NCBI GenBank assembly: GCA_026225555.1
Contig: JAMFSY010000028.1
Span: forward strand, 1 to 46,740
Direction: 5' to 3'
Source of the DNA: Methylacidiphilales bacterium
Lineage (GTDB): Bacteria > Verrucomicrobiota > Verrucomicrobiia > Methylacidiphilales > UBA1321
Length of the DNA stretch: 46,740 bases
The stretch's first letter is position 1. Each line of letters starts with the position of its first letter. Both the position numbers and the translations under genes were made by a program. The notes under the pieces are model-generated. The model made no database searches and was not told the origin of the DNA. It saw nothing but the letters and a program-made list of their open reading frames with translations. Below, one piece after another: positions 9,920 through 18,624 of the stretch.

Positions 9920-10363
9920 CTACTCTTCGATCAGGTCTTTTTCGCCTGAGGAAGAGGAGGGCTGGTCGCTGGGGAAGTGGGCTTTCAGGGTAACGCCCAC
10001 TTCCTCCAGCGCGGCAAGAATCCCTTCGGTATATCGTTCCGCCTTGAAGTGAACGGTCATCGCTTGCGCGAGATGGTCCCACCACGACTGTCCAAGTTTT
10101 TCGTGGAGTGCCGTTCCGCCCAGCACCGCAAATTTTTGCGTCTTGGGGGCGAGGAAAAGAAGCAGGCCGCATTTTTCCTCCTCCGTTTCGAGATGCAGTT
10201 GGGAGAAATGGCGATGAGCCTCAATCATGGCGTCTTTGACCCGGCGACGGCTGATGTAGATGACGACGCGTCCCGCAGTGCCCCGTTCAGCGGCCTGAAT
10301 CGCCTGATGGATGCGGTCATGCTCCACGCGATTGAGAAAGTGTCGGATTTTCATGATGCTCAC
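9920..10363 (-). CDS. TPM-domain protein (YgcG family, short form), 147 aa
   Basis: The sequence matches a TPM (TLP18.3/Psb32/MOLO-1) domain, seen in RVVIYISRR and KCGLLLFLAPKTQKFAVLGG. Unlike its upstream neighbour it has no signal peptide or C-terminal membrane helix. Its ATG overlaps the upstream stop by 4 nt (10360-10363), so translation is coupled. It is the last gene of lemA-TPM-TPM, a common bacterial arrangement whose exact function is unsettled; envelope or membrane-protein maintenance is the usual suggestion. Confidence 0.85.
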   Translation of the reverse strand: MSIMKIRHFLNRVEHDRIHQAIQAAERGTAGRVVIYISRRRVKDAMIEAHRHFSQLHLETEEEKCGLLLFLAPKTQKFAVLGGTALHEKLGQSWWDHLAQAMTVHFKAERYTEGILAALEEVGVTLKAHFPSDQPSSSSGEKDLIEE

Positions 10364-11142
10364 CAGCTTCCTCCGGCACCGCCGCCCGCGGAGCTTCCTC
10401 CTCCTCCACTAAAGCCACCGCCACCGCCATAACCTCCCCCTCCGCCGCCACCCCCGCCCCAGCCGCCGCCAGTATAGATCATGGGACCGCCGCCGGAATT
10501 CGGGAAGATGAAGCGGGCAAGGATAAAGAGAACGATGATCAGGATGATGGCCCAAAGCGGGAGTTGGTGGCTATCGGAGTCCCGCCGCTCGTCAACGGTC
10601 GTGCCCGTGCCTTTATACTCTCCTTTGGTCGCGGCGAGGATCGCGTTGACCCCGGCCTGGATGCCGTCCGAGTAATCCCCGCGCCGAAAAGCAGGCCGGA
10701 GAATCTGCGTGATGATGTCGTTGCAGATCGCATCCGGCAGGGCGCCTTCCAATCCCCGGCCCGTGCAGATGAACATCTGGTGGTTTTGGACAAAAACGAA
10801 GAGGACCGCGCCGTTGTCTTTCCCCTTTTGACCCACCTGCCACGAGTTATAGGTATCGATGGAATACTGGGCCACCTCCGCGTCGTCCGGGAGACTCGGA
10901 TAAATCGCGACCAGGATCTGGTTGGAAGTGTCGCGCTCGAATTGTTGTAACTGCCGTTCGATGGCCTGTCCAACGACCGCATCGACCACCCCCGCCTGAT
11001 CGGTGAAGTAGTTGGCGGGCTTGGCTGGAAGATTTTCACCCGCCGCCCAAAGCACCGCCGTCGTCCCCAGCAGCCACAATACCGCGAAGAGGAAGCCCAA
11101 GCGCCAACGGGCCCGGGAAAGCGGGATCATGGGAGAGGGCAC
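10360..11142 (-). CDS. TPM-domain membrane protein with Gly-rich tail (YgcG family), 260 aa
   Basis: In order: an N-terminal signal/anchor helix (about residues 12-34), a TPM domain with the typical NYFTDQAGVVD start and GKDNGAVLFVFVQNHQMFICTGRGLEG core, a transmembrane helix LPLWAIILIIVLFILARFIF, and a C-terminal Gly/Ser-rich tail ending GGSW. This is the classical YgcG architecture with the TPM domain in the periplasm. It starts 3 nt after the lemA stop, making a tight operon with lemA upstream and the short TPM gene downstream. Confidence 0.9.
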   Translation of the reverse strand: MPSPMIPLSRARWRLGFLFAVLWLLGTTAVLWAAGENLPAKPANYFTDQAGVVDAVVGQAIERQLQQFERDTSNQILVAIYPSLPDDAEVAQYSIDTYNSWQVGQKGKDNGAVLFVFVQNHQMFICTGRGLEGALPDAICNDIITQILRPAFRRGDYSDGIQAGVNAILAATKGEYKGTGTTVDERRDSDSHQLPLWAIILIIVLFILARFIFPNSGGGPMIYTGGGWGGGGGGGGGYGGGGGFSGGGGSSAGGGAGGSW

Positions 11143-11145
11143 TGC

Positions 11146-11790
11146 TTAGTGGGCCGGGGCCGCGTTCGTCGGCGTGTTGAAATCGAAATGGACGGCCGGC
11201 GCGACGTCGCTGCCCGCTTTCGCCTCGAAATAAGGCCGCTGGGTAAAGCCGAACATCCCGGCCAGGAGATTATTGGGGAAGCTTTGGACCGACGTATTGT
11301 AAGACTGCGCCGCTTCGTTGAAATGATTCCGCGCGGTGGTGATCCGGTTTTCCGTCCCTTCCAACTGCGCCTGGAGATCGAGGAAATTCTGGTCCGATTT
11401 CAACTGCGGATAATTTTCCGAGACGACCAGCAATCGTGACAACGCATTGCCGAGCGAGCCCTGCGCCTGCTCATATTGTTGGAGCTTGGCCGGGTCGCTG
11501 GGGGCACTGTTGGGATCGATCTTCACCTGGCCCACACTGGCGCGGGCCTCGGTGACGGCGGTCAGGGTCGACTTCTCGAAATTCGCAGCGCCGGAGACGG
11601 TCTGGACGAGATTCGGAATCAGATCGGCGCGGCGCTGGTATTGGTTCTGCACCTCCGCCCATTGCGCATCGACGCCCTGCTTGAGCGAGACCAGGTGATT
11701 GTAGCTCCCGCCCACGGTCGCCCCAATAATAATTAGAATGATCAGCCCCACGACGGCAATGCCGCCACAGCCGAGAATATATTTACCCAT
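11146..11790 (-). CDS. lemA: LemA family protein, 214 aa
   Basis: One N-terminal membrane helix (IAVVGLIILIIIGATVGG) is followed by the helical LemA domain. The hallmark sequences are YNHLVSLKQGVDAQWAEVQNQYQRRADLIPNLV, split here as YNHLVSLKQGVDAQWAEV then QYQRRADLIPNLV, plus ENYPQLKSDQNFLDLQAQLE and ENRITTARNHFNEA. Genes of this family almost always sit with TPM-domain genes, as here. GGGAAAC about 6 nt before the ATG can serve as ribosome-binding site. Function in the family is poorly defined. Confidence 0.93.
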   Translation of the reverse strand: MGKYILGCGGIAVVGLIILIIIGATVGGSYNHLVSLKQGVDAQWAEVQNQYQRRADLIPNLVQTVSGAANFEKSTLTAVTEARASVGQVKIDPNSAPSDPAKLQQYEQAQGSLGNALSRLLVVSENYPQLKSDQNFLDLQAQLEGTENRITTARNHFNEAAQSYNTSVQSFPNNLLAGMFGFTQRPYFEAKAGSDVAPAVHFDFNTPTNAAPAH

Positions 11791-11912
11791 AAGTTTGTTT
11801 CCCAGAATAGGCGCTGGCCCGGCTTTGGACAGAAATTAAGAATCCTTTCTCCATGACCGATCGCCAGAGGGTTTGCATCTGAACCCAAAGCCGACATCTA
11901 TGTTAATAAATT

Positions 11913-13049
11913 CTAGGCGGAGGGTCTGGACGCGAGTAGTTGCTTCCATTCCTGAGGAGTATGCGAGATAACCCGGGAAGTGGACCAAGCTGCGATGCCG
12001 ATATTGTAACCGTATACGACGGTGATACCGAGCCGGTCATCCTTCGCCACCTGGGAATAGCGGCTGAGAACGATCGCCGCCATCTTCTGTGCCGCGATAT
12101 CGTAATCGTCCGGTCTGGTTTTGCAGCTAACCACAACAGAGAGGACCTTTGTTTTCTGAACGTCTCCATTAAAGGAGCTCCAACTCGTCCCTTCGTTTAC
12201 GCTCGCGCTGTTGACCTCTCCCGAATCTGCCAGAGCCTGCTGAAGCACGAGGAGATCGGGAAAAGAGACCCCGAGAATCGTCGATCTTAACGTAAGGGCC
12301 ATCCCCACGGTGCTTACGGCCAAAAGCGCACATAGGGAAAGACCCGCGATGACAAAGTGGCCTCTCCAGACGGGAAGGGCCTCGACAACGCCGGGGCGGC
12401 TTGTCTTCACGACATAGCTTCCCGCCACCAGATCGTGAAGCGATTGCCGGGTCCGGGAATTAAAAACATACAGGTAGAAAATCATCCAGCCAAAGGCGAA
12501 GACGATATCGCTGATCACAATATAGCCCCAAGAGGTCAGCGACAGGCCCGCGAGCGCCGGGATGCCACTGAGATAAAACGGCGTGGCCAGGATCGCATAG
12601 CGAAGCAGGGATCGGGCAGGGGATAGATGACGTCCTTCCCGATCCACCACTTCGATGCCGACGAGACGCTCGCCTAAGGTCTGGCCCTTCCCAAGAGAGC
12701 TGTTGAGCAGGCCAAAGTAGCAAAGACCGATGCCCAGGCCAAGTAGGTGGCCGGCCGCACCGAGCCTCGCAAAGAAATCGAATAAAAAGAAACCGACGAA
12801 AAGGGCCGGGATGCCCAGGATCAACGCGTCCAGAACCCACGCGCCAATTCGCACCCAAAATCCGCTGATGCGCATGGCCGACGTGGGCTCGGAGAATAGT
12901 CCCTGAATGGTTTCCAGTGCTGTCCATTCGGTCATCCCTTCCTGCCAAAAGAGGGTCTTCGCGTTGATGGAACCTTCTTTCACGAAGGCCCGTAATTGTT
13001 CGAGTGAGAAAGGCCCGACCTGGGCGTCATTCATCCAGAGATAATACAT
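11913..13049 (-). CDS. GYF_2-RDD membrane protein, 378 aa
   Basis: Residues 1-55 are a GYF_2 domain (YYLWMNDAQVGPFSLEQLRAFV and TLFWQEGMTEW, each typical). Residues about 60-215 form an RDD domain with several membrane helices and the motifs FWVRIGAWVLDALI, GQTLGERLVGIEVVDREG and RQSLHDLVAGSYVV. One more helix near residue 235 precedes a soluble C-terminal region of about 125 residues with no recognised family. The combination of GYF_2 and RDD is frequent in Verrucomicrobia and Planctomycetes. Function is unknown; RDD proteins have been linked to ion transport in some bacteria. Confidence 0.88.
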   Translation of the reverse strand: MYYLWMNDAQVGPFSLEQLRAFVKEGSINAKTLFWQEGMTEWTALETIQGLFSEPTSAMRISGFWVRIGAWVLDALILGIPALFVGFFLFDFFARLGAAGHLLGLGIGLCYFGLLNSSLGKGQTLGERLVGIEVVDREGRHLSPARSLLRYAILATPFYLSGIPALAGLSLTSWGYIVISDIVFAFGWMIFYLYVFNSRTRQSLHDLVAGSYVVKTSRPGVVEALPVWRGHFVIAGLSLCALLAVSTVGMALTLRSTILGVSFPDLLVLQQALADSGEVNSASVNEGTSWSSFNGDVQKTKVLSVVVSCKTRPDDYDIAAQKMAAIVLSRYSQVAKDDRLGITVVYGYNIGIAAWSTSRVISHTPQEWKQLLASRPSA

Positions 13050-13093
13050 AATATTCTGGAATCGGCAGGATCGGGCCTGAAACGATCAGGAAA

Positions 13094-14476
13094 TCAATCG
13101 TTCGCCGCGACCGCGAGCTTGGCTTTGTCGGCTTCCAGGGGACGGCCGTAGGCGCAGAAGCGGCCTTGGTGATGGACGAGGCCCATCCACGTCGTGTAAC
13201 CGCCGCAGGGCTTCGTGGGATCGAAGACGTAGATATCGGGCCCGCCATGACGCCGGTTATGTTCGCCGCCCCGGCCCGTCTGGGAGCCTGCCATGGTCCA
13301 CTGGCCGCGGGCGTTGGTTCCGAGATAAACCATCACGTGGGTGATCGGCGGCTGGCGTTCCGGCTTGTAAGTGTTTTCCCAGAAGAGGAGGTCGCCGGGC
13401 TTGAGATTCTGCCGGAGATAATTGCAGTCGGCAAAGCCGGTCGACGTCTGGGGCACGTCCCAGGCTTTGTTCTGAAGATGGAGGTAGTAATATTGGTCCG
13501 AGGCCGTGCGGGGAAGCTGGATGCCGGTCGTGACCTTGTAGAGGTATCGAGTCGTGTTGGAGCAATCCATCGCCCAGGAATGGGCCTCGCCCGGCGGGCA
13601 CCAGGCATCGTCGTAATCGATATCCCGGTTACCGAGATCACGGGCCACCTGGGTAAAACGCGAGCCCCAATCGGCGGCTGGCGGCGGCGTGTAAAAGAAG
13701 CTGAAGAGGCCGCGATGCACCGGCTGGGGGGCGGGAGTCGTCGCGGAATAGGAATACGACGGAGTCTTCAAGGTCGTCATCGCGGTTGGGGCCGGACGCG
13801 GGGAAAGGGGAGGCGGCAGCGTGGAACGAACGGGCGCTTTGGAGACGGCGGGCGTTACCGGCGCATCGGTGTCGGCTAGCTCGGGGGAAGGTTCTTCCTT
13901 CGCGGGAATATTGTTGGCCACCGGGACGGGAGGAGGCGTAAGCGCGGGCTCATCCACATCCGTTGCGGAAGCCGCAGGGACTGGGCAGGAGGCGAAGGTG
14001 GAGGCAGGCAGATCAAAATCCTGCACCGGTTCGGCCCGGTGTGTGGAATGAAAGGCGATTTCCTTGCTCTTCTTTTCCGGAAGGGAGGCGTTCTTGGCTG
14101 GCTTGCCCGTGGGGCTGCTGGCGGTTTTTCCACCGGGAATTTGCAGCACCTGGCCGGGCTTGATATGGGTCTTCTTGAGGTTGTTGGCCTTTTTGAGTTT
14201 CGTGACCGTGGTATGAAACTTATGCGCGACATCCCACAGCGAGTCGCCGGATTTGACCGTGTAGGTAAGCGGTGCCTCGGACTGCGGGGCGGCAGGCGTG
14301 GTGCTGGCCGGACTATCCCCAGGCGCGGAGGCGGGCGGCGAGGCTAGCGGCTTGACCGTGGGCGGCGTGGCCGGATTTCCTGCGGGCAAGGGCTCCGCGG
14401 CGGAAAGGGGGAGGGAAAGAAGAAAAGAACCAACGAGAACGGAGAGAATCGGGGCGACAGAAGGCCGATTGTTCAT
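13094..14476 (-). CDS. Secreted LysM-NlpC/P60 peptidoglycan hydrolase, 460 aa
   Basis: A signal peptide (ILSVLVGSFLLSLPLSA) is followed by a Pro/Ala-rich linker, one LysM peptidoglycan-binding domain (YTVKSGDSLWDVAHKFHTTV, LKPGQ-like IKPGQVLQIPGG), a long disordered Pro/Thr region, and a C-terminal NlpC/P60-like cysteine peptidase. The likely nucleophile is Cys305 (MDCSNTTRYLY) and the His is His380 (ITHVMVYLG); LKPGDLLFW is the usual strand between them. It probably cuts peptide stems in cell-wall turnover. The minus-strand leader contains a terminator-like hairpin. Confidence 0.88.
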   Translation of the reverse strand: MNNRPSVAPILSVLVGSFLLSLPLSAAEPLPAGNPATPPTVKPLASPPASAPGDSPASTTPAAPQSEAPLTYTVKSGDSLWDVAHKFHTTVTKLKKANNLKKTHIKPGQVLQIPGGKTASSPTGKPAKNASLPEKKSKEIAFHSTHRAEPVQDFDLPASTFASCPVPAASATDVDEPALTPPPVPVANNIPAKEEPSPELADTDAPVTPAVSKAPVRSTLPPPLSPRPAPTAMTTLKTPSYSYSATTPAPQPVHRGLFSFFYTPPPAADWGSRFTQVARDLGNRDIDYDDAWCPPGEAHSWAMDCSNTTRYLYKVTTGIQLPRTASDQYYYLHLQNKAWDVPQTSTGFADCNYLRQNLKPGDLLFWENTYKPERQPPITHVMVYLGTNARGQWTMAGSQTGRGGEHNRRHGGPDIYVFDPTKPCGGYTTWMGLVHHQGRFCAYGRPLEADKAKLAVAAND

Positions 14477-14512
14477 AGCTCGAGGGTAAATGGCTTTTTA
14501 CACTTTTAAAGT

Positions 14513-14537
14513 AAAAAATCGCCTAACGTCTGGCGAT
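14513..14537 (-). terminator. Terminator-like hairpin in the leader of the NlpC/P60 gene
   Basis: Read on the minus strand, ATCGCC (14537-14532) pairs with GGCGAT (14523-14518) around an 8-nt loop and is followed by a T-run. No minus-strand gene lies upstream, so if functional it would act as an attenuator in the 5' leader of the 14476 gene. Confidence 0.35.
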
Positions 14538-14690
14538 CTCGTGGGTCCCCGATAGTGCAATCCCCGTGCCAAGGGTCAAGCTTTAGCCACTTGCTGAATG
14601 CCAAAAAATCCGACATCGCGAGCTTGCCGAAAGATGAGCTGCCGGGGAATCTCGCACTTCTCCTGAAAGGAATCCTTTGAGAGAAGTCCC

Positions 14691-15899
14691 ATGAATCCCC
14701 CATCTTCCTTCCGGGAAACTTTCCTTGTCTTCCTTCGCCTGGGCGTGACTTCCTTCGGCGGCCCGGTGGCTCATCTTGGTTACTTTCACGAGGAGTTTGT
14801 CGTGCGCCGCAAATGGCTGGAGGAGGCGGCCTTCGCCGACGTGATTGCGCTCGCGCAATTTCTTCCGGGACCGGCGAGCAGCCAGGTGGGCCTCGTCATC
14901 GGTCTGCATCGCGCGCGCTGGCGGGGCGCGCTCGCGGCCTGGCTCGGGTTCACCTTGCCCTCCGCTTTGCTCATGACCGGTTTCGCTTATGGCGTGGGTT
15001 ATCTGGGCGATCTGAAACATGCCGGTTGGCTGGCGGGACTGAAGCTCGCCGCGGTCGCGGTGGTCGCGCAGGCCGTGCTGACCATGGCGGGAAAATTCTG
15101 TCGGAATATCTTTGCCGCCGGTATCGCCTTGGCGGGAAGCGTTGCGGTTCTCGCCTGGGGATCGGGACTGGCGCAACTGGCCGTTATTGCGTCGGGGGGC
15201 CTGCTCGGCTGGCTCTTTTTCGGACAGAAAAGACGAGGTTCCGACACCTCGCCACAAGCGCGCGACGACCTGGATGTGCCTTATGGCTCCCGGCTCGGTG
15301 CGATCCTGCTCGCGATCTTCGCGGCGCTGCTGGTGGGTTTGCCGCTTCTTCGCGTCGTTACCCCGAATCCGGCGCTGGCGACGTTCGACAGTCTTTATCG
15401 CGCGGGTGCGCTGGTCTTCGGCGGCGGCCATGTCGTGCTGCCGCTGCTCCAGACCGCCGTGGTGAATCCGGGTTGGGTGCCCGAGGATAAATTTCTCGCG
15501 GGTTATGGAGCTGCCCAAGCGCTGCCCGGTCCGCTCTTTTCCTTCGCCTCCTACCTGGGTGCGATCATGAAGCCGGAGCCGAACGGTTGGGCGGGCGCGG
15601 CGTGGTGTCTGCTGGCGCTTTATGCACCGGCTGTCCTGCTGGTATTTGGCGCGCTCCCGTTTTGGATTTCATTGCGGCGGCAGCCCTTTGCACAGGCGTC
15701 CCTTCAGGGTGCGAATGCCGCGGTGGTTGGCGTGCTTTTGGCCGCGCTGATCCATCCGGTATGGACGAGCGCGGTCCATGGCGTCGCTGATTTTCTCGTG
15801 GCGCTGGGTGCCTACCTTTTGCTTGTCGTGGCAAAAGCACCGCCCTGGCTGGTGGTGATCATCGCGGCAGGCGCGGGTGAAGTCTTTCTGCGGGGATGA
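14691..15899 (+). CDS. chrA: ChrA-family chromate/anion transporter, 402 aa
   Basis: This is a two-domain (long-chain) ChrA of the CHR superfamily. The N-terminal half carries the signature FLRLGVTSFGGPVAHLGYF, EFVVRRKWL and LAQFLPGPASSQVG. The C-terminal half repeats it as ALVFGGGHVVLPLL and GYGAAQALPGPLFSFASYLG. About ten hydrophobic helices span the inner membrane. Characterised members expel chromate; the natural role of many homologs is unknown. It stands alone, with AAAGGA upstream as ribosome-binding site. Confidence 0.94.
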   Translation: MNPPSSFRETFLVFLRLGVTSFGGPVAHLGYFHEEFVVRRKWLEEAAFADVIALAQFLPGPASSQVGLVIGLHRARWRGALAAWLGFTLPSALLMTGFAYGVGYLGDLKHAGWLAGLKLAAVAVVAQAVLTMAGKFCRNIFAAGIALAGSVAVLAWGSGLAQLAVIASGGLLGWLFFGQKRRGSDTSPQARDDLDVPYGSRLGAILLAIFAALLVGLPLLRVVTPNPALATFDSLYRAGALVFGGGHVVLPLLQTAVVNPGWVPEDKFLAGYGAAQALPGPLFSFASYLGAIMKPEPNGWAGAAWCLLALYAPAVLLVFGALPFWISLRRQPFAQASLQGANAAVVGVLLAALIHPVWTSAVHGVADFLVALGAYLLLVVAKAPPWLVVIIAAGAGEVFLRG

Positions 15900-15961
15900 T
15901 TTTGATCCGCCGCCGTCCGTCGCGGGCGCCTCCTTCACGCGATCTGAAGATTACCTTTCTG

Positions 15962-15989
15962 TTGGCAGGTCGTAAAAGGCCGGTACTCT
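15962..15989 (+). promoter_or_regulatory. Promoter of the pafA-like gene (leaderless type)
   Basis: TTGGCA (15962-15967), exactly 16 bp, TACTCT (15984-15989), then 6 bp to the ATG at 15996. No Shine-Dalgarno sequence fits in the gap. Confidence 0.62.
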
Positions 15990-15995
15990 TTAAGC

Positions 15996-17387
15996 ATGAA
16001 GCGGCTTGCCGGTTTGGAAACCGAGTATGGTTGTCTGGCGCCTGAATCGTTCGGGCTCCCGGCGGTGCCGACGCGAGTTCGCGATTACATCTTCAAGAAA
16101 AAGAAACTGGGCCTGATCGATCTGCACGATCGCGATTACGATGAGCCCGCGGGCAACGGCGGCTTTCTCTTCAACGGCGGACGGCTCTACCTCGACATGG
16201 GCCATGTCGAGTATTGCACGCCGGAATGTCTCTCGCTGGCCGATGTCGTCGCCTACGACCAGGTCGGTGAAGTGCTCCTGCAACAATCGCTCCAGGAATT
16301 GCATCTCGCCTCCGAGGTCTCCTTTCTCAAGAACAACATCGATCACTACACGAGCGCGACGTTCGGCTGCCACGAGAACTACCTGCTCCACCGCGATGCC
16401 CCGCTGAACAAGCGCAACATCGACACGCTGCTCACCTTCCTCGCCGTGCGGATCTTGCTCGTCGGGGCGGGCCGCGTCGGCATGACATTGGCGCCGCGCC
16501 GTTACGGCAAGATGGAGAACAGCGAGTTCGTGCCCTACCAGATTTCGCAGCGGGCCGATTTCATCCAGACCGATATTTACGAGTGGGTGCAATTCAACCG
16601 CGCGCTCATCAACGCCCGCGACGAGCCGCTGGCCGATTACCGCCGGTTTCGCCGGTTGCACCTGCTGCTGGGCGATTCCAATCTGCTGCCCTTCTGCAAC
16701 GCGCTGAAAGTCGGCACGACCGCGCTGATGCTCGATCTGCTGGAAGCCGACGCGCTGCCGGAGATCGCGCTGCACGAGCCGGTTTGCTCCATGCGCAAGT
16801 TGTCCCACATGCCCAACGGCCCGTGGAAAGTGGAACTGGCCAATCGCCATGAGCGTTCCGCGCTCGACGTGCTGGAGGAATTTCTCGCCGCCGCCACCTC
16901 CGGCAAGATCGATCTCGATGCGGACGGCAAATGGACGGTCGAAGCCTGGCGTTTCTCTCTCGATAAATTGCGAAACGATCCCCACGCGCTGATCGGCAAG
17001 ATCGACTGGATCACGAAGCAGTATTTACTCGAGTCCTTCATCAAGGCCGAGGGCATCACCTGGCGCGACACCTGGCTGGAAAGCCTCGACCTCGAGTATC
17101 ACCAGCTTAACCCGGCTAAGTCGCTTCTGGCCGGACTTCCGGGTACCGCGCTCAACCAGCAGGGCCTGCCCGGTCTGGCCAAGCGCGACTTCTTCCTCCA
17201 GCCGCCGCCCAATACTCGCGCCAATCTGCGCAGCGAAGCGATGCGAACCATCCTGCACAAGAAGCTTTCCTATGTCATCGATTGGGACCTGATTTACATC
17301 GGGGAGGGGAAGCAGATCCATCTCGACGATCCGTTCGTGCACGACATCCGCACGCTACATACGTTTCGCGGCAACGATCCTCGTTAG
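15996..17387 (+). CDS. PafA/Dop-family protein (Pup ligase-like carboxylate-amine ligase), 463 aa
   Basis: Similarity to actinobacterial Pup ligase PafA and depupylase Dop runs over the full length. Metal-binding Glu8/Glu10 lie in GLETEYG, and the catalytic Asp67 is in NGGRLYLDMGHVEY. Family blocks FLKNNID, GCHENYLL, SQRADFI, LLGDSN, LKVGTTALMLDL, PPPNTRANLRSE and the C-terminal DPF are all present. The segment DEPHAD of PafA/Dop reads DEPLAD here (Leu212 in place of His). Between residues 36 and 56 there is an insert, shorter than the Dop loop, so ligase versus deamidase is not settled. No Pup-like small gene, proteasome subunit or Mpa/ARC ATPase is in the window. It has its own leaderless promoter and is followed by a repeat element. 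Confidence 0.88.
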   Translation: MKRLAGLETEYGCLAPESFGLPAVPTRVRDYIFKKKKLGLIDLHDRDYDEPAGNGGFLFNGGRLYLDMGHVEYCTPECLSLADVVAYDQVGEVLLQQSLQELHLASEVSFLKNNIDHYTSATFGCHENYLLHRDAPLNKRNIDTLLTFLAVRILLVGAGRVGMTLAPRRYGKMENSEFVPYQISQRADFIQTDIYEWVQFNRALINARDEPLADYRRFRRLHLLLGDSNLLPFCNALKVGTTALMLDLLEADALPEIALHEPVCSMRKLSHMPNGPWKVELANRHERSALDVLEEFLAAATSGKIDLDADGKWTVEAWRFSLDKLRNDPHALIGKIDWITKQYLLESFIKAEGITWRDTWLESLDLEYHQLNPAKSLLAGLPGTALNQQGLPGLAKRDFFLQPPPNTRANLRSEAMRTILHKKLSYVIDWDLIYIGEGKQIHLDDPFVHDIRTLHTFRGNDPR

Positions 17388-17525
17388 GCGCTTGCAGAAA
17401 AGGCCGTCATCCTGAGCTTGTCGAAGGATCAGTTTTGCCTTGGTAATCAGGAGGCGACCGACCTGATCCTTCGACAAGCTCAGGATGACCGAAATTTTTG
17501 AGAGCGATCCTTTTCGGCAAACTCC
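17388..17525. repeat. Inverted-repeat element, copy A
   Basis: A 27-nt arm (17406-17432, GTCATCCTGAGCTTG...) is repeated as its exact reverse complement at 17463-17489, with a 30-nt centre. The flanks GCTTGCAGAAAA and TTTTGAGAGCGATCCTTTTC resemble the flanks of copies at 28401 and 44877. It lies between the convergent pafA-like and histidine-kinase genes, so its hairpin could also end both transcripts. Confidence 0.85.
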
Positions 17526-17539
17526 CAGAGACCCCGAAT

Positions 17540-18559
17540 TTAGTGATTCTCCAAGGGCCAGTGGAACCAGGTGACGAAGAAATTCCGGTCCAGTTTCGCG
17601 CCAAAGTAGCCTGTGTTTCGCGCCTCCTCAAAGTCTTCCACACCATAGGCGTGGGCACAGAAGTCGGCGGAAATTCGCGTGCCCAATCCATGTCCGCCGG
17701 TGGTAAAGCCGCCTCGTAAAAGATCGGTCAGGTCGCCCGGGAAAGCCGTTGCCAGGACGTTCCGATGTAGCGGGGAAATGGCGTTCGCGATGACGAATCG
17801 GACGTGCTCGGGCTTGTCTTCCGGGATGGGCAGCAGGCTGAGATAGACCTTTCCATCCGACGTATGCTCAGCGGCATTATTCATCAAATTGTAGAGGACG
17901 CGATCCAGGGTGCTGAATTCCAGGCACGATTCGCAGAGCGTGCCCTCGTACAAACAATTGACGGAAACTTTCACAGGGCGGGCAACGGCGTTGAATTCCG
18001 CCATGGACCATTTTTCCACCAAAAGGGAGGCGGCATGCGCCTTTCGGGCCGAATCTTTGGCGAAGCGTTCGGCGTCCAGGTCGGCCACACAATTGCGCAT
18101 GATTTTCAAATGGTCCCGGACGAGAAAAAAGATCTGCGCTCCGGGGGAGGTTTCCAGAGAGGAACTGAAAAGCTCCAGTCTCAAAGAAAGGGCCTGAAAG
18201 GCCCCGCCCCGGAGGTCGTGAATGGCGCGGGCGCAATCAGGCACGGAAGAACTGGCTTGGGTGGCATGTCCAAAATAGCGCATCTGGTTGCTCAACCCGG
18301 GATACTTCTCGCTGGCGATGAAACGTTGTAAGATCTCCCCGCTCCTGCCTTGATCATGATAAAAGGGCTTCAGTTCCGAATAGAGACTGATCAGCGTCTG
18401 GTAAATGGCGCTGAGCAATCGCCTGTCCTCCGACGCAAAATCCCGGAGAAAACGCCGCTCGTTTTCGCCTTGATACCGCGTGACCCGTTGTGAGGGAAGA
18501 TGGGAGGGGCCAAGGGCCCGCCATTCCTCTTGGGCGGGAGCTTCCAAAGAAAGCGGCAT
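17540..18559 (-). CDS. Soluble orphan histidine kinase-like protein, 339 aa
   Basis: The likely H-box has His114 in AIHDLRGGAFQALSLRLEL. The GHKL ATPase domain has an N-box with Asn224/Asn228 (LDRVLYNLMNNAAEHTSDG) and a glycine-rich box FTTGGHGLGTRI near residue 290. There is no membrane helix and no recognised sensor domain; residues 1-105 are of unknown type. No response regulator is adjacent. The two single-domain receivers at 1843-2751 are possible partners, but only as an inference. A TAGGCT box (18566-18571) ends 6 bp before the ATG, matching the leaderless pattern, though its -35 is poor. Confidence 0.82.
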   Translation of the reverse strand: MPLSLEAPAQEEWRALGPSHLPSQRVTRYQGENERRFLRDFASEDRRLLSAIYQTLISLYSELKPFYHDQGRSGEILQRFIASEKYPGLSNQMRYFGHATQASSSVPDCARAIHDLRGGAFQALSLRLELFSSSLETSPGAQIFFLVRDHLKIMRNCVADLDAERFAKDSARKAHAASLLVEKWSMAEFNAVARPVKVSVNCLYEGTLCESCLEFSTLDRVLYNLMNNAAEHTSDGKVYLSLLPIPEDKPEHVRFVIANAISPLHRNVLATAFPGDLTDLLRGGFTTGGHGLGTRISADFCAHAYGVEDFEEARNTGYFGAKLDRNFFVTWFHWPLENH

Positions 18560-18565
18560 GATTAC

Positions 18566-18571
18566 AGCCTA
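18566..18571 (-). promoter_or_regulatory. TAGGCT -10 box of the histidine kinase gene
   Basis: On the minus strand TAGGCT ends 6 bp before the ATG at 18559. It is identical to the -10 boxes of ychF, cysE and the acyltransferase gene, but no TTG box is found 16 bp upstream. Confidence 0.4.
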
Positions 18572-18624
18572 GCATGAAATATTATCCTGGCTGAGAATTA
18601 GGGCAATATCTCCACCGCCCGTCC

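Noticed and set aside
17406..17489. CRISPR array or IS terminal repeats
   Set aside because: The 27-nt arms are inverted, not direct, there are only two per locus, and no cas or transposase gene is near.
17388..17539. A hidden Pup-like gene beside the PafA homolog
   Set aside because: The gap is filled by the inverted-repeat element; no short frame ending in Gly-Gly-Gln/Glu is present there or in 15900-15995.
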